Part shown: piece by piece, positions 11,661 through 18,752 of the stretch
Layout of the letters: each line of letters starts with the position of its first letter
Numbering within the stretch: position 1 is the stretch's first letter
DNA from: Bacteroides sp.
Lineage (GTDB): Bacteria > Bacteroidota > Bacteroidia > Bacteroidales > Muribaculaceae
Reading direction: 5' to 3'
Assembly (NCBI GenBank): GCA_023666905.1
Contig: JAMPBC010000012.1
Location: 1 to 32,747 of the forward strand
DNA: 32,747 bases
Made by a program: the position numbers and the translations under genes
The notes under the pieces: generated by a model
The model's input: only the letters and a program-made list of their open reading frames with translations
What the model was told of the DNA's origin: nothing
The model's database searches: none

Positions 11661-14600
11661 TGATTTTTATTGTTTCAAAAGTGCGGATGCGGGGCTTGAG
11701 TTCGCCTCCAAAAAGAATGAATTGGCCATTGGCAACGGGGATGGCCGCTGCTCCGGCACGGGCTTGCAGAGGGGAGGTGGGGCCTGCGGTCCAGCTGCCG
11801 GTAGAGGGGTTGAAAATGTAGACCGTCGGGTTGAACGCATACCATGGAATGGGATGGTTGAGATAGTCGGGCGCTTGATTGATGAGTGCTGCAAGGAACA
11901 CATCTTTGTTCACACCACCGCTCACGGCAATGTTGCCGGTGGAGAGGGTTGCAGCTACGCCGCCGCCCGTGGCCACCGGTTCACCCGAGGTGGTTTCCGG
12001 GCCGGGAATTTCGGTCCATTTGCCTGTGGCGGGGTCGTACATCAGTCCGCCAAGCTCAAGGGTGGGTTCGTGGCCATTGTGCCGTCCGGCAAAGCCTCCC
12101 CAGAGATAGAGCTTTCCGTTTGCGGCTGCCATGACCGGCTGCACACGGGGATTGCCCGGCATTGAGCCGAGTTTTTTCCAGCCTTTTGAAAGGTTGTCGA
12201 GGTCCAGGGCATAGAGGTTGCGCGAGGGAGTGCCGTCAACGTTACCTCCGGCCGCATATATTATGGAGCCTATTGCGGCCGCGGCCAAATTGTCGATGGT
12301 TTTGGGGAGCGGGGGGAGCGGTTCCGTTTCGGTGGCCGATTTCAACAGCGTGACTTCAGTTGTGGCACCTTCAGCGGTGGTGCCTCCAATCAACACAACG
12401 CCTTGCGCGGTTGTTACCGAGGCTCCGTAGGCAACAGGTTCGGCAAGCGAACCGATGCGGGTTAGTTGCAGTGTGGCAGGGTCAATGCTGTAGATGCCTT
12501 GATAGAATTTTTTTTGTGCGTCGGGCCCTAAGGGGTCGTCGCAAGGAAAATTGCAGCCGCCTGCCACAATCAGTTGCCCGGAGGGGAGCTTTCCGGCAAA
12601 GGCTGCAGAAACGCCCCGGTTGTAGCCGGGTTCCAATTCATAGAGTTGGTTCATGTTGTCAATGGATGTTTTGAAAGTTGAAAGAGGAAGCTCCTCGCCA
12701 TTCACCACGTTGGCACGGGTGAAGGGTTGCCAGCCGTAGCGCACGTGGGTTGGACGGGGCACGGCGGCGTTGGGTTGCAGTATTATTGTGGAATCGTTGA
12801 CAATGGTGGCTTCGGCCCGGTGGTAAACACCGGAACGGTTGGCCATTTCAAAGGTTATGGGTGCTGTGCCGGTTGATGTGGCGAGTCCGCGTGAATTGGT
12901 AAAGGTCAGCGCTACGGAGCCATTGGCTGCGGCAGTAGCCTTTGCGAGTACGGGTCCCGTGGGGATAACGCCGGTCATACCATAAACATTATGCAGTGCC
13001 TGACGGGCCAGACGGTGTCCAATCCAGCGTTTGTGGGTGGGATGAACGTCGAGCGAGTCGCCATAGTCGGAGCTTACGGCCATGTACACACCGGGCATTT
13101 CGGAAGCCATGCGCCGCTGGCTGTCGCGGAAAGCGGGCCACGAGGGGCGGTCAATGCTGCTCAGTTGAACAAAGCACACGGGGAGGTCGGGCCGGCGGAA
13201 CTCTTTGCGCCAGCTCTCCACAAACATTGGGAAGAGCTGCTCGTGGAGTTCCACATTGTGGGCGTTTGACTCGCCCTGATACCAGATTACACCGGCAATG
13301 TCGGGGCTGCCCAAAGGACGGATGCCTGCTGAAAAGAGGTAGCTCGGTTCATAAGGATGACGATGGGGGGCAGGAGCATTTTTGTCGGCGCGACCTTGCG
13401 CCCACTTCTGCACATAATCATTCCCGCGCCAGTTGACGAGTATTTCAGGCATGTTGGCTTCAAGAGTGTTCACATCAATCCAGGCCTCACACGGGGCGCC
13501 GCCAACGGCGTTGCTTATTATGCCCACCGGCACTTGAATGGAGTCGCGCAACAGCCGGGCGAAATGGTAGGCAATGGCCGAAACCGGAGCAATTGATTCG
13601 GCAGAGGCTGCTTTCCATGTGGCCGGACGGAAATGCTCAAGACGGTCAGTTGCGTCAAGCACCGAGTCGGGCCACGCAACATTGTCAGTGCGGGCAATGG
13701 GACGCATGTCGAAGAAACGCAGCAGCGAATCGTTGGCGTTAGCCATGGTTTCATGTGCAGTGAAGGTTGCCGCGATTGGAAACTCCATGTTACTTTGTCC
13801 GGATGCAATCCACACTTCACCGGCCGCAATGTCGGTGAGGTTCAGGGTGGTTGCTCCGTCGGTAACAGTCATGGTGTAGATTCCGTCGGCAAGCGGAGCG
13901 GTGTTCACACTCCATTGGCCACGGTTGTTGGCGCGTGTGGAATAGGGAACGCCGTCGAGTGTGAGCGTTATGTCAGCGCCGGCATTGGCAGTGCCGGAAA
14001 TGGTGAGCGGCCGGTGGCGTTGGAGCACCATGCCGCTTTGGTAGACGGGAGGAAGTTTCAGACCGCCGTAGTTGCCTGTTATGCCGCTATAAACGGTTTC
14101 GGCCAGAATGTTGTAGCCTTCGGCATTGGGGTGTACGGCGTCGGGCATAAGATTTTGGCGGTCGCGCAGCGGAGCATCGAAGTCAATCAGCTCCACGCCT
14201 TTATTAAGCGCAATCGCTTCAATTGCGTCCTGTTCAAGCAGTCGCCAATCGCGAGTGCCGGTGCGGAACCGGTGGTGTTTGGCTCCAATGGGGGTGAGGC
14301 GAGCCATGAGAATACGCACTGCGGGGTTGGCGGCCCGGAGGCTGTCAATCAGAGCGGAATAATCGGTGATGAATTCATCGCCGTAGTTTGGCCAGTTGCG
14401 AGGGTCGGTGTCGTTTACACCGAGGTGAATCACGGCAATGTCAGGCTTCATGTCCAGGGCTTGGCGGAATTCGGGAAGAGCGAAGTAGGGGTTGTGGCCT
14501 TTGCGCAGAAGGGTTGCTCCGGAGTGGCCGAAGTTGCCCACCTCGTAATCGGGTCCAAGCATCCGGGCCAGGCGCGAGGGGTAGGATTGCAGGTCGCGTT

Positions 14601-14724
14601 GGTCATCGGGGAGTCCGTAGCCGTAGGTTATGCTGTTGCCCACGCAGGCCACTTTTATTTTAGCCCCGCAGCTAAATGAAGCGACCATGGCCACGAGGGC
14701 CATGATCGTTATTCTCAGGTTCAT
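11635..14724 (-). CDS. Three-domain fusion: SGNH hydrolase, sialate O-acetylesterase, Kelch N-acetylneuraminate epimerase
   Basis: A 1029-residue exported protein with a signal peptide (MNLRITIMALVAMVASFSCG, possibly lipoprotein-like at Cys19). Domain 1 (about 23-215) is an SGNH esterase: GNSITYG (Ser31), HLGVNDT, and DAVHP (Asp195, His198). Domain 2 (about 222-690) is a sialate O-acetylesterase: GQSNM (Ser311), NAVGGAPCEAWI, WYQGESN and DVHP (Asp559, His561). Domain 3 (about 695-1020) is a Kelch beta-propeller with repeated GG..Y/F motifs (GQLIVAGGCNF, VVLIGGTTAEG, IIYAAGGNVDG, KLYLWGGFAGRHNG, QFILFGG), as in NanM-type N-acetylneuraminate mutarotases. Together these would de-acetylate sialic acid and convert alpha to beta anomer in the periplasm before uptake. 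It lies 8 bp after the lyase gene. Fusion of all three in one chain is notable. Confidence 0.88.
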   Translation of the reverse strand: MNLRITIMALVAMVASFSCGAKIKVACVGNSITYGYGLPDDQRDLQSYPSRLARMLGPDYEVGNFGHSGATLLRKGHNPYFALPEFRQALDMKPDIAVIHLGVNDTDPRNWPNYGDEFITDYSALIDSLRAANPAVRILMARLTPIGAKHHRFRTGTRDWRLLEQDAIEAIALNKGVELIDFDAPLRDRQNLMPDAVHPNAEGYNILAETVYSGITGNYGGLKLPPVYQSGMVLQRHRPLTISGTANAGADITLTLDGVPYSTRANNRGQWSVNTAPLADGIYTMTVTDGATTLNLTDIAAGEVWIASGQSNMEFPIAATFTAHETMANANDSLLRFFDMRPIARTDNVAWPDSVLDATDRLEHFRPATWKAASAESIAPVSAIAYHFARLLRDSIQVPVGIISNAVGGAPCEAWIDVNTLEANMPEILVNWRGNDYVQKWAQGRADKNAPAPHRHPYEPSYLFSAGIRPLGSPDIAGVIWYQGESNAHNVELHEQLFPMFVESWRKEFRRPDLPVCFVQLSSIDRPSWPAFRDSQRRMASEMPGVYMAVSSDYGDSLDVHPTHKRWIGHRLARQALHNVYGMTGVIPTGPVLAKATAAANGSVALTFTNSRGLATSTGTAPITFEMANRSGVYHRAEATIVNDSTIILQPNAAVPRPTHVRYGWQPFTRANVVNGEELPLSTFKTSIDNMNQLYELEPGYNRGVSAAFAGKLPSGQLIVAGGCNFPCDDPLGPDAQKKFYQGIYSIDPATLQLTRIGSLAEPVAYGASVTTAQGVVLIGGTTAEGATTEVTLLKSATETEPLPPLPKTIDNLAAAAIGSIIYAAGGNVDGTPSRNLYALDLDNLSKGWKKLGSMPGNPRVQPVMAAANGKLYLWGGFAGRHNGHEPTLELGGLMYDPATGKWTEIPGPETTSGEPVATGGGVAATLSTGNIAVSGGVNKDVFLAALINQAPDYLNHPIPWYAFNPTVYIFNPSTGSWTAGPTSPLQARAGAAAIPVANGQFILFGGELKPRIRTFETIKINGNISQDN

Positions 14725-14732
14725 GGTTGAAA

Positions 14733-15650
14733 TCAGAGTTTGTTGCAGCGACAGAAGAAGTCAATGGCGTCCAGTTCGGCTTTCATGGCGGTTTCCTCTT
14801 CGTCGGTCATGTTCCGGAATGGAACGCGGTTGGGGCCGAGGTCAAGGCCAATGAGTTTCATAATGCGCTTGCCGGCCACAATGTTGCCGCGGTAATGGCA
14901 AATGACGTTGATAACTTCCTGGGCATAGTTCTGGTGCTCGCGGGCGCCTTCAATGTCGCCGTGGTTCCAGCAGTCGATAATGGCGTTGAGCTCGCGGCCG
15001 TTGTAGTTGGTGGTACCGCCAATGCCGCCCTGGGCGCCACCCATTGCGAGCGAGGGGAGAATTGTTTCATCTTGTCCGTGGAGCATGTCGTACTTGCCGT
15101 TTTTGTAAAGGCGGCATTGGTTGTACTCGTAAATGCTCTCGTAAGTGTACTTGATTCCGGCGAAGTTGGGGACGCGTCCGTCGACGGCTTCAAGCAGCTT
15201 GATCATGGGCAGATAGGCTCCGTTGAAAGCGGGAATGTGGTAATAGTAGAACGGAAGTTCGGGAGCGCCCGAGGCAATTTCCTCAATGTATTTCACGAGT
15301 TCCTCCACGCGGTTGATTTTCGGGAAGGGGGGAGCCATGGCTCCGATTCCCCATGCGCCTATTTCGGCAGCGTGGCGGGCAAGTTCGCGGGCATCGCGTG
15401 TGCAGCAACTGCCCACATGAACAATCACCTTAAACCCTTCGGGGGCACATTTAACCCACTCTTCGGCAATGGCTTTGCGTTCGGCAGTGGTGAGCATGTA
15501 GCCCTCGCCCGATGAGCCGTTGATGAACACGCCAACAAGGCCGTTAGCCACCAGCATGTTGCAATAGGCCGGGATTGGTTCCAGATTTATGTCGCCGTTA
15601 GGATGAAACGGTGTGAAAGGTGCATCGATGAGTCCTTTGATTTTTTCCAT
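14733..15650 (-). CDS. nanA: N-acetylneuraminate lyase
   Basis: A 305-residue class I aldolase of the DapA/NAL family that splits N-acetylneuraminate into N-acetylmannosamine and pyruvate in the cytoplasm. Visible family features are the carboxylate-binding GSSGEGY (45-51), the catalytic tyrosine in FYYYHIPAF (Tyr137) and the Schiff-base lysine in FAGIKYT (Lys167). GQDETILPSLAMGGAQGGIG matches the sialate lyase branch, which binds the glycerol side chain through Asp and Glu at this place, rather than dihydrodipicolinate synthase. It lies between the transporter (35 bp upstream) and the esterase-epimerase fusion (8 bp downstream). No ManNAc epimerase or kinase is within the window, so later steps must be encoded elsewhere. 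Confidence 0.93.
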   Translation of the reverse strand: MEKIKGLIDAPFTPFHPNGDINLEPIPAYCNMLVANGLVGVFINGSSGEGYMLTTAERKAIAEEWVKCAPEGFKVIVHVGSCCTRDARELARHAAEIGAWGIGAMAPPFPKINRVEELVKYIEEIASGAPELPFYYYHIPAFNGAYLPMIKLLEAVDGRVPNFAGIKYTYESIYEYNQCRLYKNGKYDMLHGQDETILPSLAMGGAQGGIGGTTNYNGRELNAIIDCWNHGDIEGAREHQNYAQEVINVICHYRGNIVAGKRIMKLIGLDLGPNRVPFRNMTDEEETAMKAELDAIDFFCRCNKL

Positions 15651-15685
15651 TTCTGTTTTAATATGTTTTGTTGTAAAATAAATTC

Positions 15686-16981
15686 TTATACTTCAGCTGT
15701 AATGGCTTCCATGTTGGTTTCTTCCTCCATGTCCTTGTCGTCGTATTTGGGACGGAGCACTGTGAGTTGCAGCGCGAGAGCCACAAGGAGAATGCCTCCC
15801 ATCAGGGCAAAGCACATGCCCAGGCCAACCGATTCGGCCAGTCCACCAAGCAGTTGGGTGGTAATGGCCCCCATAATCACTCCCAGCGAGTTCATGAAGC
15901 CGTAGGCCATGGCACGCTGGCGCGATGAAACAAACTGGCAAAGAATGGGCATGTTGTTGGCATCGAACATGCCGTAGCCCACTCCAAAGAACAGTCCGGC
16001 CATTATTGAGAGCCATGCATTGTGGGCCAGGCCGATGAACACCAGAGCCGGAATCATCATGGCCAGGCCTATGGCACTGGTGAAAATGCGTCCGCGTACA
16101 TTGCGCTTGACCCAACGGTCGCTTATGGGGCCGCCAATCATTACGCCTATGAAGCTTGACAGGGCAATGGTGAGTGTGGCCATGGGGCCGGCCCAATCCA
16201 TGCTCAGGTTGAGGTTTTCGTGGAAAAGGGTGGGGAGCCAGTTCTTTGTGGCCCAGCCCGGAATGGAGCTGGTGGCGAAGAAGAACAGAATTACCCAGAA
16301 TGCAATGCTGCTGAACACCACGGCAAATGATTGAATCATCGATTCCTTGTTGCGGGCAGGGGCGGCTTTGCCTGCGGGTTTGGCTGCGGTACCGTGGCCC
16401 GGCTTTTCATGAAGCAGGAATATGAGTACCAGAGCGTAGGCCACGCCGATAATGCCGAACCAATGGAACGTGGCTTGCCAGGACCATGTGGTGGCCACCA
16501 GCGAGCCGAATCCGCCCAAAGCCTGGCCGCAATAAAGGCCGGTCATGTGCAGGCCAATGGCAAGGGAGCGTCCTTTGCCGGTGAAAAAGTCGGCAATCAG
16601 CGACAGGGCCGATGGAATGTAGAGCGCTTCACTGATGCCCATGATGCCGCGCAGCCACATGAGCTGGTGGAAGTCGTTGCAGTAACCCATGGCAAAAGTG
16701 ACGCCTGACCACACGGCCAATGAGCCTACAATGAGCCATTTGCGGCTTATGCGGTCGGCCACGGCACCCGAGAACGGGCTTGCAATGCCGTAGACCCAGA
16801 GGAAAATGGCCATCAAAGCGCCAAAGGCTTCGGCATTGTGAAGGGCCGGAATGTCAAGGGCAATGTTGCTTTGCATTGTTGAAAGCATCTGCCGGTCCAT
16901 ATAGTTGAGCAGGGCCACCACCCAGAGCAGGGCCACCACCAACCATGGATAGAAACTTCTTTTGGTCAGGTTTTGTGACAT
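15686..16981 (-). CDS. nanT: MFS transporter, probable sialic acid permease
   Basis: A 431-residue inner membrane protein with about 12 hydrophobic helices. Major facilitator motif A appears after helix 2 as GAVADRISRKW, and the LNYMDRQMLS start of helix 1 is typical of the anion:cation (ExuT/NanT-like) symporter branch. A central cytoplasmic loop (about 205-220, KPAGKAAPARNKE) separates the two six-helix halves. Substrate is assigned only by its place as first gene before the lyase and esterase-epimerase; Bacteroidetes NanT proteins belong to this superfamily. The start at 16981 follows a leader of about 70 nt from a TAnnTTTG box. Confidence 0.8.
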   Translation of the reverse strand: MSQNLTKRSFYPWLVVALLWVVALLNYMDRQMLSTMQSNIALDIPALHNAEAFGALMAIFLWVYGIASPFSGAVADRISRKWLIVGSLAVWSGVTFAMGYCNDFHQLMWLRGIMGISEALYIPSALSLIADFFTGKGRSLAIGLHMTGLYCGQALGGFGSLVATTWSWQATFHWFGIIGVAYALVLIFLLHEKPGHGTAAKPAGKAAPARNKESMIQSFAVVFSSIAFWVILFFFATSSIPGWATKNWLPTLFHENLNLSMDWAGPMATLTIALSSFIGVMIGGPISDRWVKRNVRGRIFTSAIGLAMMIPALVFIGLAHNAWLSIMAGLFFGVGYGMFDANNMPILCQFVSSRQRAMAYGFMNSLGVIMGAITTQLLGGLAESVGLGMCFALMGGILLVALALQLTVLRPKYDDKDMEEETNMEAITAEV

Positions 16982-17055
16982 GGTTTATTATCTTTGTTTT
17001 AGTTATGGTACCGGATTTGAGGTGCGGGGGTAGCACAGCGGTGTTTATCCCCTCG

Positions 17056-17063
17056 CAAAGATA
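17056..17063 (-). promoter_or_regulatory. -7 box of the nan operon promoter
   Basis: CAAAGATA on the plus strand reads TATCTTTG on the minus strand, an exact TAnnTTTG match and the same octamer as before the GH97 gene. The nearest TTTG upstream (minus strand of 17079-17082) is 15 nt away, shorter than the usual 19-21. Transcription would start near 17050, about 70 nt before nanT. Confidence 0.5.
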
Positions 17064-17126
17064 AGCAAAATTTTTTGCCAAAACTTCATTTTTTTGGTTG
17101 ATTTATGCCACCACCTCACAAATATA

Positions 17127-17157
17127 AAGGCACCCTGCGGTGGAAGCAGGATGCCTT
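17127..17157 (-). terminator. Rho-independent terminator of the rubrerythrin gene
   Basis: AAGGCACCCTGC (17127-17138) pairs with GCAGGATGCCTT (17146-17157) over 12 positions with one C/A mismatch and a 7-nt loop. On the minus strand a T-rich stretch follows the stem. It lies 51 bp after the rubrerythrin stop, and separates that gene from the nan promoter. Confidence 0.8.
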
Positions 17158-17208
17158 GCAGAAGTTATTTATGGCAAATGATAATGTTCAGTTCCGGAGT
17201 GTCGGCGG

Positions 17209-17793
17209 TTATTCATCGTAAATGTCCAGTGCCATGTAGTGCTGGTAGGGGTGGTTACATGCGGGGCAGATGTCGGGAGGAGTGGTGCCTTCATAGATGT
17301 AACCGCAAACCAGACATTGCCAAAGAATGGGTTTGTCACGTTTCCAAACGGTGCCGGATTGAACCTGATCAATGTATTTCACAAAGCGGTCGTGGTGGCG
17401 CTGCTCTACTTTTGCAATGGAGGCGAAGCGTTCAGCGATAACGGGGAATCCTTCGGCCTCGGCCACTTTGGCTGCATTGGTGTAAAATTCCACACCTTCG
17501 GCCAACTCTTCGGCAGCGGCAATCTGCAAGTTCTGAAGAGTGGTGCCGATGACGCCGGCATCGTAGGTGCCCGTTGCGGGAACTTTGCCACCTTCAAGGA
17601 ACTTGAAGAACACTTTGGCGTGGTGCAGCTCATTGTCGGCTGTTTCGCTGAAAATGCGCTGAATGGGGAAATACTGCTCCTTGCCTGCCTGCTGGGCGTA
17701 GAATGTGTAGCGGGTGTAAGCTGTTGACTCAGCTATGTATGACTCCACGAGAAGTTTCTCTGTTTGTGTGCCTTTGATACTTTTTGCTGACAT
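17209..17793 (-). CDS. rbr: Rubrerythrin
   Basis: A 194-residue cytoplasmic non-haem iron peroxidase that reduces hydrogen peroxide in anaerobes. The ferritin-like four-helix domain carries two diiron-binding repeats: Glu in LLVESYIAES and ExxH in DNELHHAKVFF, then Glu in AAEELAEGVEFY and ExxH in KVEQRHHDRF. The C-terminal rubredoxin domain has a CLVCGYIYEG and CPACNHP pair binding one iron. Length is standard. It is a single-gene unit, with a hairpin terminator before it (17848-17877, belonging to the glycerophosphodiesterase operon) and one after it. I see no clear TAnnTTTG box in the short upstream gap. Confidence 0.96.
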   Translation of the reverse strand: MSAKSIKGTQTEKLLVESYIAESTAYTRYTFYAQQAGKEQYFPIQRIFSETADNELHHAKVFFKFLEGGKVPATGTYDAGVIGTTLQNLQIAAAEELAEGVEFYTNAAKVAEAEGFPVIAERFASIAKVEQRHHDRFVKYIDQVQSGTVWKRDKPILWQCLVCGYIYEGTTPPDICPACNHPYQHYMALDIYDE

Positions 17794-17847
17794 AGTAAAT
17801 GGTGATTAATGTGTTAGAGGTTATTAGGTTTTCAGATTGGAAACAAT

Positions 17848-17877
17848 CAGGCCCCCGTGAATGTTCACGGAGGCCTG
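17848..17877 (-). terminator. Terminator of the phosphoesterase-GH31-glycerophosphodiesterase operon
   Basis: CAGGCCCCCGTGAA (17848-17861) and TTCACGGAGGCCTG (17864-17877) form a near-perfect 14-position inverted repeat with one C/A mismatch; the apical pairs probably open into a loop. A TTGTTT stretch follows on the minus strand. It starts 28 bp after the glycerophosphodiesterase stop. Confidence 0.75.
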
Positions 17878-17904
17878 TGAAAAGATGGAGGTCAATAAAT
17901 TTTA

Positions 17905-18732
17905 TTACTTTTTCTTGTTTTTCTTGATTTGCTTTTTAGCCGGGGTCTCGGCTTTGGCGGGAGTCTCGGCAATGATGCGCTGCAGGGTCACGGGATCGTT
18001 AGTGGTGATGTAGTCAACGCCCTGTTCAATGCACCATTGCATATCCTCGGGGGCGTTCACGGTCCAAACGTTCACTTCCAGCCCCAGGTCGTGGCACTGC
18101 TGAATCCATTCAGGGTGTTTGCGCATTGTTTTGAGCGAGTAGTCAATGCCGCGGCCTTTGGCATGCTTGATTTGTGCAGGCACATAGTCGCCTGAAAGAT
18201 AATACACGGCGGTGCCTTTGGGAGCTTTCTTAATGATTTCTCTGAAACCATCGCGTGAAAAGGTAATGTAGTCTGTGCGGTCGGCCAGTCCGTATTGGTC
18301 AATGAGTTTTACAATCTTGTCAATGGCGGCTATTTCGCGTTTGCGTGAGTCGTGTGTTTTGAGTTCGCACACAAGGCGCATATCCTTGTTGGGAAGTTTG
18401 GCTGCTTCGGCCAGATATTGGTCGAGAGTGGGAATGGTTTCACCGTTCGAGAGTTTCTCCTTAAGCACGGTTTGTGAGGGGGTGTTCTGTATTTCCACCC
18501 CGTTGATGTCGGCATCGTGGTTCACGAAGAGCACACCGTCCGGGCTCATCCAAACGTCAAATTCCGAGGCGAAGCAGCCCACGGAGTCGGCTTTCTGAAG
18601 TGATGCAATGGAGTTTTGTGCCGAGCCGGGGGTGTCCCAGAAACCGCGGTGGGCGATGACTTTGGGCTGGGCCACGGCGGCGCTGATGCAGGCTGTGAGT
18701 GCCATGGCTGAAAGAATTGTCTTGATTCGCAT
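17905..18732 (-). CDS. Secreted glycerophosphodiester phosphodiesterase
   Basis: A 275-residue GDPD-family enzyme that hydrolyses glycerophosphodiesters to sn-glycerol-3-phosphate and an alcohol. The signal peptide (MRIKTILSAMALTACISAAVA) places it in the periplasm or, if Cys15 is used, on a membrane. The catalytic HRG is in VIAHRGFW, metal ligands are in SEFDVW, and the second catalytic His is in FVNHDAD. The usual ENT after HRG is QNS here, a form I recall as common in Bacteroidetes paralogues. CELKTH, also a metal-site motif, and the late VWTVN are present. The tail is lysine-rich (KKQIKKNKKK). Third gene of its operon, 20 bp after the GH31 gene. It would supply the substrate of the GlpT and GlpABC proteins encoded nearby. 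Confidence 0.9.
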   Translation of the reverse strand: MRIKTILSAMALTACISAAVAQPKVIAHRGFWDTPGSAQNSIASLQKADSVGCFASEFDVWMSPDGVLFVNHDADINGVEIQNTPSQTVLKEKLSNGETIPTLDQYLAEAAKLPNKDMRLVCELKTHDSRKREIAAIDKIVKLIDQYGLADRTDYITFSRDGFREIIKKAPKGTAVYYLSGDYVPAQIKHAKGRGIDYSLKTMRKHPEWIQQCHDLGLEVNVWTVNAPEDMQWCIEQGVDYITTNDPVTLQRIIAETPAKAETPAKKQIKKNKKK

Positions 18733-18752
18733 GATTATGATATGGGTTATGG

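Noticed and set aside
13633-14679. Open frame of 348 codons antisense to the esterase-epimerase gene
   Set aside because: No recognisable domain, and the sense gene has complete esterase motifs throughout this region.
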